The notes: generated from the sequence alone by a model not told the origin. Shown: positions 7,687 to 15,450, counted from the first letter of the stretch. The stretch is DNA of 64,000 nucleotides from Timonella corticicola (GCF_042683685.1 NZ_JBHUOP010000002.1:496001-560000), one strand, 5' to 3'. Numbers and translations: made by a program.

Positions 7687-7889
7687 TTCTTCGCCGCCTT
7701 TCGAGCAGCGGCACGCTCTGCTTTCAGGCGCTCGTTGCAGGACGGGCATATGTCCTTGCCACCCTCGGCACGCACCCAGCCGGGTTCGTCCGTCTTCATC
7801 CAGCGACGTATCCCCGTGCCGTTTGACTGGGGAAAATGCGGGCTGTTGGTGTAGCAGGTATCGCACCTGATGTAGGTGACGGCGGTCAT
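7683..7889 (-). CDS. small zinc-finger-like phage protein
   Basis: A 68-residue protein with two CxxC pairs, CDTC (residues 9-12) and CPSC about 40 residues later. This looks like a treble-clef or ribbon zinc site, followed by a basic helical tail (ERLKAERAAARKAAKK). It could bind nucleic acid. Its ends overlap both neighbours by four bases, so it is part of a tightly coupled early operon. Function unknown. Confidence 0.6.
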   Translation of the reverse strand: MTAVTYIRCDTCYTNSPHFPQSNGTGIRRWMKTDEPGWVRAEGGKDICPSCNERLKAERAAARKAAKK

Positions 7890-8311
7890 GACTGACCGCC
7901 TACGGTGAACTCCAACATCCCGTCTGGCATACCGCGCATGATCGCACGCGGCAGGGGGGACAAAGCCATGAAGACTTCATCTTTTTCATAATCGGTTTCG
8001 GCTTCGGCATATACCGCGTTCACCGCACCGCGGTCATTGTTGAGGTGGGCGAGTACAAGGCGGGCGGCGCGGGCCTGTGGGATAAAGATGCCCTGGGCCG
8101 AGTGGTGCAGGAGTTCGAGCCGATGTGCTTGATCTACGGGTGGTAGAGCATCCAAAATGCCTGCGGTGATGAACAGCGTGTACATAAAAACGTTGGTGAT
8201 TTCCACGCCACCGTCTATAAAATGCCTGACTTTGTAGGCGATGAGAGCCTGCGGCCCCTCCATCAAGGTTTGCGCGAGGTCGTTCAACTGGTCACGGTCG
8301 AGAGTCTTCAT
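7886..8311 (-). CDS. early phage protein of unknown function
   Basis: A 141-residue soluble protein with a helical N-terminus (LDRDQLNDLAQTLMEGPQAL) and a hydrophobic helix near residues 40-58 (NVFMYTLFITAGILDALPP) that is too interrupted to be a clear membrane segment. Four-base overlaps on both sides show it is a genuine operon member. No motif or family was recognised; replication or antirepressor functions are possible only by position. Confidence 0.5.
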   Translation of the reverse strand: MKTLDRDQLNDLAQTLMEGPQALIAYKVRHFIDGGVEITNVFMYTLFITAGILDALPPVDQAHRLELLHHSAQGIFIPQARAARLVLAHLNNDRGAVNAVYAEAETDYEKDEVFMALSPLPRAIMRGMPDGMLEFTVGGQS

Positions 8312-8541
8312 CGCTCGTACACCGCGCCTTCAGGCGTGATCATCAGATTCACACGCGACAGGGCCGAGGACTGCCCGTGCGCGGCTTGCCAGTCCGCGTC
8401 ACACGCGGCCTCGATGGTGAACATACGGTCACGGTCTGCGGTGCGGAGGGTCGCACGGCGGCGAGCCGTGTGGGTGGTCAGGTCGTTGGCGTACTTCAGA
8501 TCGTGCTCAACGCACGCTGGAAGAATGACTACGTTACTCAT
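8308..8541 (-). CDS. small early phage protein, unknown function
   Basis: A 77-residue protein with a basic centre (HTARRRATLRTADRDRMF) and two cysteines. Its start overlaps the end of the Cro/excisionase-like gene by eight bases, and its end overlaps the next gene by four. It is the second gene of the early operon. No recognisable fold or active site. Confidence 0.5.
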   Translation of the reverse strand: MSNVVILPACVEHDLKYANDLTTHTARRRATLRTADRDRMFTIEAACDADWQAAHGQSSALSRVNLMITPEGAVYER

Positions 8542-8731
8542 GGTTCGCTCCTTGGGTGTCTTTCAGTGCTTCGATCTGGCTGCGGTCAAACAGGTACGAG
8601 CCAGTAAGTCCGGGCAACTGAGTAACAGGCGCGATTACGCCGCGCTTTACCATGCGTAGGATCGTCGAACGATCTACCGAGAGGACCTCGGATACTTCAC
8701 GCGCTGTTAGCAGATTCCCAAACTTGTGCAT
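8534..8731 (-). CDS. Cro/excisionase-like helix-turn-helix protein
   Basis: A 65-residue DNA-binding protein of the helix-turn-helix 17 / AlpA-excisionase type: LLTAREVSEVLSVDRSTILRM forms the helix-turn-helix, followed by a wing-like GVIAPVTQLPGLTGSYLFDR and an IEALK helix. It is the first gene of the early operon, divergent from the repressor, where Cro or a recombination directionality factor normally sits. The start at 8731 is chosen because a promoter (TTGCAC, 17 bases, TTTAGT) would start transcription almost exactly there, giving a leaderless message. Upstream ATGs at 8746 and 8749 lack a ribosome site. Whether it acts as Cro, excisionase or both is not decidable from sequence. Confidence 0.65.
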   Translation of the reverse strand: MHKFGNLLTAREVSEVLSVDRSTILRMVKRGVIAPVTQLPGLTGSYLFDRSQIEALKDTQGANHE

Positions 8732-8862
8732 GGCACAACTAAACATCATCGTTTTGCGTTGTGCAAGTCCCAACTTTGTGCGCGTCGAGGTTGTGGGCAA
8801 GGTTTGGCATATGCCCAAATGCCTAAACTTGTGCAATCTTGCGAGATGGAGCAAAATTGCTC
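8724..8862. promoter_or_regulatory. prophage divergent switch region: operators and two leaderless promoters
   Basis: A palindrome TTGTGC-ATG-GCACAA (8724-8738) covers the start of the Cro-like gene. Further TTGTGC half-sites lie at 8759, 8776 and 8829. Minus promoter: TTGCAC (8766-8761), 17-base spacer, TTTAGT (8743-8738), start near 8731. Plus promoter: TTGTGC (8829-8834), 17-base spacer, CAAAAT (8852-8857), start near the repressor ATG at 8865. Two more palindromes lie between: GGCATATGCC (8806-8815) and GAGCAA-AA-TTGCTC (8849-8862). The layout fits mutual repression and autoregulation. Confidence 0.55.
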
Positions 8863-8864
8863 AC

Positions 8865-9182
8865 ATGAGTATTGATGCTTTCGCGGGCAAGATTCCGCAA
8901 TTCACAATGGGCGACCGACTACGCAAGGCACGCGAGCAGGCAGGGCTTGAGAGTAGCGAGTTTGCAGACGAAATTGGCGTGTCACGGAATACGATCACGA
9001 ACTACGAGCGTGACAAGGTGGCACCGCGCAAGATCGTCTTGAAGGCGTGGGCGCTGCGCACGGGTGTACCGATTCAGTGGCTAGAAACAGGAATAGCCCC
9101 GTCCCCAAATCCCGATGGACTTGAAAACGCGGCTATTTCCGACAGTGTGCGCTCGAAGGGATTCGAACCCCCAACCTTCTGA
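8865..9182 (+). CDS. prophage immunity repressor, reading into tRNA-Arg
   Basis: A 105-residue XRE-type repressor. Residues 16-70 form the DNA-binding domain (MGDRLRKAREQAGL, then EFADEIGVSRNTITNYERDK). The start at 8865 fits a leaderless transcript. It diverges from the Cro-like gene. The last dozen codons (SVRSKGFEPPTF) lie inside the tRNA-Arg gene read antisense, and the stop at 9180-9182 is in that tRNA. The C-terminus is therefore created by the phage-host junction. In phage BPs and relatives attP lies within the repressor gene, and integration swaps an unstable C-terminus for a stable shorter one; the layout here is the same kind. No peptidase or dimerisation domain is present. The integrase is not in view and would lie at the other prophage end. 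Confidence 0.75.
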   Translation: MSIDAFAGKIPQFTMGDRLRKAREQAGLESSEFADEIGVSRNTITNYERDKVAPRKIVLKAWALRTGVPIQWLETGIAPSPNPDGLENAAISDSVRSKGFEPPTF

Positions 9183-9222
9183 TCCGTAGTCAGATGCTCT
9201 ATCCGTTGAGCTACGAACGCCC
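9146..9222. other. probable prophage attachment site (att) in tRNA-Arg
   Basis: The 77 bases from 9146 to 9222 are identical to 20200-20276 and contain a complete tRNA-Arg. Phage genes lie immediately to the left, at the tRNA 3' end. Unrelated chromosomal genes lie to the right. This is the standard arrangement for tyrosine-integrase phages that use a tRNA 3' end. The exact core cannot be set without the other prophage end. Confidence 0.55.
9148..9220 (-). tRNA. tRNA-Arg (anticodon ACG)
   Basis: The 73-base minus-strand sequence folds as a complete cloverleaf. It has a GCGTTCG/CGAGCGC acceptor stem, a GCTC/GAGC D stem, a TCTGA/TCAGA anticodon stem with loop CTACGGA (anticodon ACG), a TTCGAAT T-loop and discriminator A. 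The CCA end is not encoded. It is identical to the copy at 20202-20274. Its 3' end borders the prophage and the repressor frame terminates within it. Confidence 0.95.
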
Positions 9223-9272
9223 ATTCAACTCGAAGGTTTCCCCGTGTTGAACCTCAACCAGTCTACTGCCTT

Positions 9273-9608
9273 TCACAGGTGAATAGGAACCAAATTCCCT
9301 AAACGCGAGGAAGGCCACACTTGTGTGGTGACAGCAGCGCTTTCATGCGTACTGACCGCAGCGGACGGAGCGGTTCGGGAATCGACCGAACGCATCACAA
9401 AGATCGCTGCCACGAGCATCACCGCAATCAGGAAGATCGCTCGTGCCACCTCTTGCACGCTCTGAAGACGCCGTGACGTACCAGCGTAGTAGGTGCGGCT
9501 GACAGACTCGTCGAAAAACTCAGGGTAGGCCTCATCGCCGCTCGACAGCGCACCAAACGAGTTCGATTGGAACGCGCTCCAACTCTCGAACTGGTCTGGA
9601 ACACTCAT
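9273..9608 (-). CDS. single-pass membrane protein, unknown function
   Basis: A 111-residue protein with an acidic, Ser-rich N-terminal half (DQFESWSAFQSNSFGALSSG), one clear membrane helix at about residues 58-77 (VARAIFLIAVMLVAAIFVM) and a short Ser/Thr/Ala-rich outer tail. The start at 9608 gives the natural N-terminus; longer frames overlap dedA. It lies downstream of dedA on the same strand with a gap of about 110 bases. No family recognised. Confidence 0.55.
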   Translation of the reverse strand: MSVPDQFESWSAFQSNSFGALSSGDEAYPEFFDESVSRTYYAGTSRRLQSVQEVARAIFLIAVMLVAAIFVMRSVDSRTAPSAAVSTHESAAVTTQVWPSSRLGNLVPIHL

Positions 9609-9721
9609 ACATCCATCTTTGCGTAGGCTCCCAGACTTTTCATCCACCTGGGGAGGGGTAAAGTCCCCTGTCCGTACGTCTGAGGTCGCACGCCGAATGC
9701 TATGCGTCAGGTGATCGCGAA

Positions 9722-10414
9722 TCAGGGGGTCTGCGTGCTGTCTGATTCGCGGCGTTGACGCATCAGCTTGCGAAGGCGAACCACCACAAACCATAGTACG
9801 AGCACTGCGATAACCACGAGAACCAGGTTGGACAGCACGCCGCTCCATTGCTCAAGCACCGGCTTGATGGCTGGGCCGAAGGCGAATCCAAGACCGACCC
9901 AGATTGCGTTCCACACGCCCGAACCGATCGTGGTGTAAAGCGTGAACTTCCAGAAGTTCATCTTCTCGATACCAGCGGGGATCGAGATGAATGAGCGTAC
10001 AAGCGGTACGCACCGTCCAAGGAGCACGGCCAGTCCGCCCCATTTGATGAAGAAGGCCTCGGCCTTGTCGAAGTCCTCAAACTCCATGAGCGGGATGCGT
10101 CCGACAAGGGCACGGGTACGGTTGCGACCCAAGGCGGCACCGATCGCGTACCAGACCCACGCACCGATCAAGGCACCAAGGGTTGCGGCCAGCCAAGCCA
10201 GCCAGACATTCATGCGCCCGTCATACGCTAAGAACCCAGCTCCCGGGAGTACCGCCTCGGACGGAATCGGCGGGATGAAAGTCTCGATGAACACTGCGAG
10301 ACCAACCCCAACCTCCCCGATCGTCTCCATCAGGTTCAGCACCCAGCCGATGAATCCGTCGTATCCGGTGTCGGGGTGATACTGCTCGGAGGCGATCCGA
10401 AGGGTATTCAGCAC
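9722..10414 (-). CDS. DedA-family membrane protein
   Basis: A 230-residue polytopic inner-membrane protein of the DedA/SNARE-associated family, thought to act in lipid carrier or phospholipid translocation. Diagnostic segments are ETFIPPIPSEAVLPGAGFLA, GALIGAWVWYAIGAALGR, the FIKWGGLAVLLGRCVPLVRSF motif and GSGVWNAIWVGLGFAFG. The start is set at the GTG at 10414 because AGGAG lies seven bases upstream; the frame is open to 10450 but without a ribosome site. A basic C-terminal tail follows the last helix. A copy of the 91-base direct repeat lies immediately upstream (10438). Confidence 0.88.
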   Translation of the reverse strand: MLNTLRIASEQYHPDTGYDGFIGWVLNLMETIGEVGVGLAVFIETFIPPIPSEAVLPGAGFLAYDGRMNVWLAWLAATLGALIGAWVWYAIGAALGRNRTRALVGRIPLMEFEDFDKAEAFFIKWGGLAVLLGRCVPLVRSFISIPAGIEKMNFWKFTLYTTIGSGVWNAIWVGLGFAFGPAIKPVLEQWSGVLSNLVLVVIAVLVLWFVVVRLRKLMRQRRESDSTQTP

Positions 10415-10437
10415 AGTGAGGCTCCTGTAATGTCTGC

Positions 10438-10564
10438 GCGTTTTGGTCAATTGATAGCGGATGATCTGTTGTCACGGCTCAAAGCCCTCATCCCGCGCAT
10501 GAAGCGCCTCCCCCATGGTACGCAGCAAGAAGCCAGCAAACCTACACATCCACAAGACCTTTAC
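10438..10564. repeat. direct repeat, copy 1
   Basis: Positions 10438-10528 match 18723-18813 at about 88 of 91 bases. After a diverged stretch of about 22 bases, CACAAGACCTTTAC is shared again (10551-10564 and 18835-18848). On the minus strand both copies encode a short peptide ending LLRTMGEALHARDEGFEP-stop, and two of the three differences are silent in that frame. The two copies bracket the furanose-transport region. No transposase is attached. Confidence 0.8.
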
Positions 10565-10636
10565 TTACACCACTACGAAAGCTCCCATCATCCAATGGAT
10601 ACATTGGAGTGCTTCCCCAACAGCAGAAACGGTAGT

Positions 10637-10669
10637 GGCGCAGGCTTGGCTACTCGCCAAACCTGCGCC
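10637..10669 (-). terminator. hairpin after the furanose transporter operon
   Basis: A 14-base stem with one mismatch (GGCGCAGGCTTGGC / GCCAAACCTGCGCC) and a five-base loop lies about 80 bases beyond the stop of the last permease gene. No strong T tract follows, so it could be an mRNA-stabilising end rather than a classical terminator. Confidence 0.45.
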
Positions 10670-10751
10670 TGAATGTACCGGACGAGTTACACATACCAAT
10701 CTGTTCTGAGATTACGTTGGATGCTCACCCTTGCCCTACCAAAGCCCGTAA

Positions 10752-11792
10752 CTATGTTCGGCGTTTCTTGCTTCCCAAGACCGCTCGAGCCTGCACAACG
10801 ACAACAGCGAGGACAAAAAGACCGCGGATAACATTCTGGAGGTACGTGTTGATCTCAATCCCCATTCCGTTGACGTAGTTCAGCACTTGGAATACAAGTG
10901 CGAGCAAGGCAACACCTGACAGAGTTCCGGTTATAGTTCCTTTGCCTCCGGTCAACAAAGTTCCACCCAAGATTACGGCTGCAATCGCTGTCAGCTCCCA
11001 TCCCTGAGCTTCAAGAGGGTTTCCCGTTGTGGTTTTGGCTAAAAGAAACACGCCAGCCAACCCTGAGAGACCGCCTGAGATCGAGAAAACAAAAAAATGT
11101 ACAAGCGGAACCCGTAGGCCCATCATCAACGAGGCCTGTTCGTCGCCTCCTACTGCAAGAACATGGAGACCGAAACGTGTTCGAGTGTAAACAAACCACG
11201 ACACAATGCCAATAGCTGCGAAGACAATGAAAACCAGTGGAACGATCCCCAGTTTCGTGTTTTGAAAGACAACCAAACCAAAATCGCGATCAACTGGAAC
11301 ACGTCCACGATCTGCCATGATCAGTGAAAGTCCACGCAGAGCCATCAGCATGGCCAATGTGACAATAAATGATGGCAGCCGACCCCAAGCGACAAGCGCA
11401 CCGTTGATCGCGCCGATAAGAATCCCAAATCCGATTGCACCAAACAGTGATAGCCACGCGCCGTATGGCGCCAGAAGTGCTGCAACGATACTCGATGCAA
11501 CACACACGCCCGCCAACGAGAGATCTATCCCCCCGGTGGAGATCACAAACGTCGCACCGATCGCCATGAGACCAATGCAAATCAGATCTTGTGAGCCCAG
11601 CATTGTTGACACGTTGTAGGGATTGAAAAACCGAGGCATGAAAACAGCCAAAAGCACAAGGACTGAACTAAGCATGAAAACTGTGCTATTGCCCTGAATC
11701 AAAGTTCGAAAATCTCGAAATCTTTCGCGCGTTTTCAATTTGGCGTAGCGCGATTGGGTTTCCCGTTCGCTACGTTCCATTTCATTTACCAT
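10752..11792 (-). CDS. furanose/ribose-type ABC transporter permease (YjfF-like)
   Basis: A 346-residue permease of the BPD_transp_2 (ribose/galactofuranose) family with about ten membrane helices and the conserved STGGIDLSLAG segment near residues 85-95, which belongs to the coupling region of this family. It would pair with the permease at 11808 and the tandem ATPase. It is the last gene of the importer operon; 15 bases separate it from the previous gene. The start at 11792 has a GCAGGA site nine bases upstream; the ATG four codons later is also possible. Substrate is inferred from the adjacent arabinofuranosidase. Confidence 0.88.
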   Translation of the reverse strand: MVNEMERSERETQSRYAKLKTRERFRDFRTLIQGNSTVFMLSSVLVLLAVFMPRFFNPYNVSTMLGSQDLICIGLMAIGATFVISTGGIDLSLAGVCVASSIVAALLAPYGAWLSLFGAIGFGILIGAINGALVAWGRLPSFIVTLAMLMALRGLSLIMADRGRVPVDRDFGLVVFQNTKLGIVPLVFIVFAAIGIVSWFVYTRTRFGLHVLAVGGDEQASLMMGLRVPLVHFFVFSISGGLSGLAGVFLLAKTTTGNPLEAQGWELTAIAAVILGGTLLTGGKGTITGTLSGVALLALVFQVLNYVNGMGIEINTYLQNVIRGLFVLAVVVVQARAVLGSKKRRT

Positions 11793-11807
11793 GATTTTGT
11801 ATCCTGC

Positions 11808-12818
11808 CTAACTCTTCCGGCGTAGTTGGCTGGCAACAGCCAGGAGAATTACTCCGGCTTGCACTAATGACGAGATCTCGGTCGCGATGTTGTGGCTTGC
11901 CAGTGTGTATGAAAGCAGCTGCAATAGTGCGACTCCGCCTATCGTCCCCAAAACACGAGGTTTACCTCCTGTGAGCGAGGTTCCGCCGACCACCACGGCA
12001 CTAATAACCGTGAATTCATAGCCGAGGCCTAGGTTCGCGGTATCAACAGTTCCATTCACACCAACACTCAAAACAGCGGCAAGTCCAGCCAAGGCAGCGC
12101 TTGCCATGTACACCGTGTAGGTGACACGGCGAACGGGTACTCCTGCGAGTCCTGCAGCTATGCGGTTACCGCCCACAGCGAATACCTGACGGCCAAAGAC
12201 AGTCTTTCGATTCATCCACGTTGCGAGTACAACGACGATCACCATCACCCACGCCATAGTGGGTAGACCCAGAATGGTTCCACGCCCCAGGTTCAGGACT
12301 TGAGAGTTGGTGATTTCATAGAGACGTCCACTTGTCATAAGCTGCGCCAGCCCACGTCCCGTAATCATGACGACGAGTGTCGCGACGATTGGTTGGACGC
12401 GCAAGTTTGCTACGAGGAAGCCATTCGCAGTTCCTAGCACAGCTGCCGAGAGCATCGCTGCCGTAAGTACTACGATCAGGCCCACCACTGGCACGGAAGT
12501 AAGTCCGGACCACGAGGTGATGATGGCCCCAGAGACCGCACCCGCAACAGCCATTTGAGACCCAACGGAGAGGTCTATCCCGCCTTTGGCGATGATGAAT
12601 GTCATTCCCACGGCACAGATCGCGACCGTAGACATTTGTCCCAAGTTAGTCTGGAGCGTCTGCCACGACAGAAAGCCATTGCTTGCTACGACGTTGAACG
12701 CGATAAGCGCCGCAAGAGCGATCCAGATTCCGTTGCGGGAGATGAATTCCAAACGACGAATACTACGTTGTCTACTGACGCCCTGAGCGTTAGGCGCCGT
12801 CACAGTCGATTGAGTCAT
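11808..12818 (-). CDS. furanose/ribose-type ABC transporter permease (YtfT-like)
   Basis: A 336-residue polytopic permease of the same family as its neighbour, with the conserved AKGGIDLSVGSQMAVAG motif and a C-terminal GGTSLTGGKPRVLGTIGG segment. It and the following permease would form the heterodimeric channel. The start at 12818 overlaps the ATPase stop by four bases. The hydrophilic N-terminal 30 residues are typical. Complete by length. Confidence 0.88.
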   Translation of the reverse strand: MTQSTVTAPNAQGVSRQRSIRRLEFISRNGIWIALAALIAFNVVASNGFLSWQTLQTNLGQMSTVAICAVGMTFIIAKGGIDLSVGSQMAVAGAVSGAIITSWSGLTSVPVVGLIVVLTAAMLSAAVLGTANGFLVANLRVQPIVATLVVMITGRGLAQLMTSGRLYEITNSQVLNLGRGTILGLPTMAWVMVIVVVLATWMNRKTVFGRQVFAVGGNRIAAGLAGVPVRRVTYTVYMASAALAGLAAVLSVGVNGTVDTANLGLGYEFTVISAVVVGGTSLTGGKPRVLGTIGGVALLQLLSYTLASHNIATEISSLVQAGVILLAVASQLRRKS

Positions 12819-14374
12819 CGGATATCCCCTGTCTTGCTAACATCTGCCCCCGTGTCACCTGATGCCATGTAGAGCATAAGTTGACCGTTGGTCACTGTTG
12901 AAGCGTCAAGGAACGCTACAGTTTCACCGTCTCTCATAATCATGATTCGGTTACTTCCCTCAATGATTTCCTCCATCTCAGAAGAGATCATGATGACGCC
13001 TCGATCACGATTGTTAGCGACCATGGAGGAAATCATTCGTTGAATCTCAGCTTTCGCCCCGACATCGACTCCACGCGTTGGTTCATCGAGAATCAGTATC
13101 TTTGGCTCAAGCACCAGTGAGCGTGCCAGAAGAACCTTCTGCTGATTTCCACCAGACAATTCATTCACTGGTTGTTGAGGACCACTGGACTTCACACCGA
13201 GCGAGTCGATCATTTCGGCAACAATCTTCTCTTCTCGGTTTTTTCTGATTACTCCGAAGGTGCTGATTCGGTCCAAAATGGATAACGTAATGTTCTCTGA
13301 GATCGACATCGGACCTACGAGTCCACTGACCTTACGATCTTCAGGCGTAAGAGAAATTCTCTTCTTCAGTGCGTCTCTCGCAGAACGCGGCTTGTACGGA
13401 GTTCCTGACAACTCCATGTCACCGGAGTCGATAGCCGACATTCCGTATACAGCCGCAGCTAGTTCGGATCGGCCAGAGCCAAGGAGTCCAGCGACACCCA
13501 CTACTTCTCCGGCGTGCAAGCTAAGCGCAGCGTCGCGGCACAGACCTCCGGATGAGACACGTCGTACATCTAGGAGTGGTTCGACTCCCGGCTTCGGCGC
13601 TTTCGGCCGTTCAAATGCGGTTTGTCCAGACGCCTCAATTTGGCGCGGGTCTTTGCCTAACATTGTCGCGACGAGTTCGATACGGCTGATATCGGCCATA
13701 GGACTAGTGCGTACAGTACGTCCATCCCGCAAAATAGTGACCTTGTCACATATGCGGTAGAGCTCATCCAACTTGTGACTGGTGAATATGACAGATACAC
13801 CATCCTGTCGCAGGTTATCGATAACCTCGAAGAGGGTGTCGACCTCACGATCATGAAGCGACGAAGTTGGCTCGTCCATGATGACGAGTTTCGAGCGAAA
13901 CGATAATGCGCGCGCTATGGCGACCATCTGCTGTGCAGCGGTACTCAAGCGTGCAAGAGGCAGACGTGGATCAACATCGATGCCGACCCGCGCTAGCAAA
14001 GTCTTAGCCTCTTTATCCATGCGGCTTCGATTGAGGGCAGAGAAACGCGTAGGCTCTTGCCCCAAGAACACATTTTCTGCCACGGATCGTAGTCCAACGA
14101 GATTTATCTCTTGATAAATCGTACTGATTCCCCCACGCTGTGCTTCGTAAGGGGAACGAAAATTGATCGGCTGGCCGCAGAACTCTATCTTTCCGCCATC
14201 TCCAGTGTATATACCGGTCAGAGTCTTAATTAACGTGGATTTCCCAGCCCCGTTCTGACCCATCAGTGCATGGACTTCACCGGGGTAGACGGTGAGGCAC
14301 GCGTCGCTGAGTGCAGTGGTGCCTGAGAAGGATTTTTGTAGCCCCTCAATGTGAAGGAGTGGTTCTTGATCCAT
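12815..14374 (-). CDS. tandem ATP-binding subunit of sugar ABC transporter (YtfR/AraG-like)
   Basis: A 519-residue protein with two nucleotide-binding domains, the hallmark of ribose/arabinose/galactofuranose importers. Domain 1 has Walker A GQNGAGKST (residues 39-47) and Walker B VIMDEPTSSL. Domain 2 has an altered P-loop (GVAGLLGSGRSELA) and a good signature LSGGNQQKVLLARSL with ILILDEPTRGVDVGAK. It energises import of the sugar bound by the lipoprotein at 14449. The order binding protein, ATPase, permease, permease matches YtfQ-YtfR-YtfT-YjfF. A hairpin separates it from the binding protein gene. Confidence 0.92.
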   Translation of the reverse strand: MDQEPLLHIEGLQKSFSGTTALSDACLTVYPGEVHALMGQNGAGKSTLIKTLTGIYTGDGGKIEFCGQPINFRSPYEAQRGGISTIYQEINLVGLRSVAENVFLGQEPTRFSALNRSRMDKEAKTLLARVGIDVDPRLPLARLSTAAQQMVAIARALSFRSKLVIMDEPTSSLHDREVDTLFEVIDNLRQDGVSVIFTSHKLDELYRICDKVTILRDGRTVRTSPMADISRIELVATMLGKDPRQIEASGQTAFERPKAPKPGVEPLLDVRRVSSGGLCRDAALSLHAGEVVGVAGLLGSGRSELAAAVYGMSAIDSGDMELSGTPYKPRSARDALKKRISLTPEDRKVSGLVGPMSISENITLSILDRISTFGVIRKNREEKIVAEMIDSLGVKSSGPQQPVNELSGGNQQKVLLARSLVLEPKILILDEPTRGVDVGAKAEIQRMISSMVANNRDRGVIMISSEMEEIIEGSNRIMIMRDGETVAFLDASTVTNGQLMLYMASGDTGADVSKTGDIR

Positions 14375-14394
14375 TTGTTTCTCAGTTCTCTTGG

Positions 14395-14429
14395 AAGTGC
14401 GCGGGCTTTATGACTCAGCCCGCGCACTT
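14395..14429 (-). terminator. intercistronic hairpin after the binding-protein gene
   Basis: AAGTGCGCGGGCT and AGCCCGCGCACTT form a perfect 13-base stem with a nine-base loop between the binding-protein stop (14449) and the ATPase start (14374). Such hairpins commonly cause partial termination or 3'-end protection, so that the binding protein is made in excess of the membrane subunits. Confidence 0.65.
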
Positions 14430-14448
14430 ACCGCGTCAGTTGCGGAGG

Positions 14449-15450
14449 TTAGAACGCGTTGGCGAGTTCCGCTGGCGCGTTCGTTGCATCGAAGAAGTTG
14501 TCATTGTTGACTTGTTCAGGATCGACTGCTTGACCACTTCCGTACGCTTCAATCGCATCCATCAGTTTCGGGCCGAAACGTGGGTTGCACTCTGCAGTCG
14601 CGCCGAGCGTTCCGTCGATGATGGCCTGGACCGCTTCTTTCTGGCCATCCACTGAGACCGTCACAATCTCCTGCCCAGGTTTCTTTCCTGCTGCTTGCAT
14701 CGCGGTGATGGCCCCGAGCATCATCTCGTCGTTGTGTGCGAACACGCCGTCCACGTCTGGGTACTGCTGGATGAGCGTTTCCATGAGCTTTCGACCGTTG
14801 TCTCGGATCATGTCACCGTCCTGCGCGGCAACGATCTCGATGTTGGTTCCTTCGATAGCCTCAAGGAACCCTTTGTGACGGTCATCAGCGGCGGACGAAC
14901 CCGTCGTTCCATAGAGCTCAATGATCTTCCCTGAACCGTCAAGTTGCTCGGCCATCCACTGTCCTGCTGCTCGTCCTTGTGCTACGAAATCGGATCCGAT
15001 GAACGCGACATAGTCCTCGCCCGGAACCGCAACTGATTCGTCGAGTTTCCTGTCAACGATGAATACTGGGATTCCGGCTGCTTTTGCCTCAAGAGTCACC
15101 TCAGCCAAAGGCTTCTCTTCGCGTGGACTGATCACGATGACGTCAACGCCTTGTCCGATGAGCGACTGCACATCACTGACTTGTTTTGCAGTTGATCCTT
15201 GGGCATCGGTCATGACGAACTTGTGTCCGCGTGCTTCGGCTTCTTGTTTCAAGGAGTCGTTGAGGGCGATTGTCCACGGGTGATCCGACTGCTGCGCTGC
15301 GAAGCCGATGGTGTAGGTGTCCTTTTGTTCCAAAACAGGAAGTGAACCTGCACCTGTTGGGGATGCGCTGTTTGGGCCGTCAGTGCTGGTGCATCCTGTC
15401 AGAGCCAGAGCTCCGGCGAGAATGACAGCGATCATTTTTCTTTTGTTCAC
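14449..15450 (-). CDS. furanose-binding lipoprotein of ABC transporter (YtfQ-like)
   Basis: A 333-residue periplasmic-binding-protein-fold lipoprotein. The signal peptide ends in the lipobox ALTGC (Cys about residue 20), followed by a Ser/Gly-rich linker and a ribose/galactofuranose-type domain (YTIGFAAQQSDHPWTIAL, VISPREEKPLAEVTLEAKAAGIPVFIVDRKLD, GTTGSSAADDRHKGFLEAI, FAHNDEMMLGAITAMQAAGK). The pattern matches YtfQ-like furanose binders. The start is GTG at 15450 with GAGAGG eight bases upstream. First gene of the importer and probably cotranscribed with the arabinofuranosidase gene upstream. The ligand is most likely L-arabinofuranose or short arabino-oligosaccharides. Confidence 0.88.
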   Translation of the reverse strand: MNKRKMIAVILAGALALTGCTSTDGPNSASPTGAGSLPVLEQKDTYTIGFAAQQSDHPWTIALNDSLKQEAEARGHKFVMTDAQGSTAKQVSDVQSLIGQGVDVIVISPREEKPLAEVTLEAKAAGIPVFIVDRKLDESVAVPGEDYVAFIGSDFVAQGRAAGQWMAEQLDGSGKIIELYGTTGSSAADDRHKGFLEAIEGTNIEIVAAQDGDMIRDNGRKLMETLIQQYPDVDGVFAHNDEMMLGAITAMQAAGKKPGQEIVTVSVDGQKEAVQAIIDGTLGATAECNPRFGPKLMDAIEAYGSGQAVDPEQVNNDNFFDATNAPAELANAF

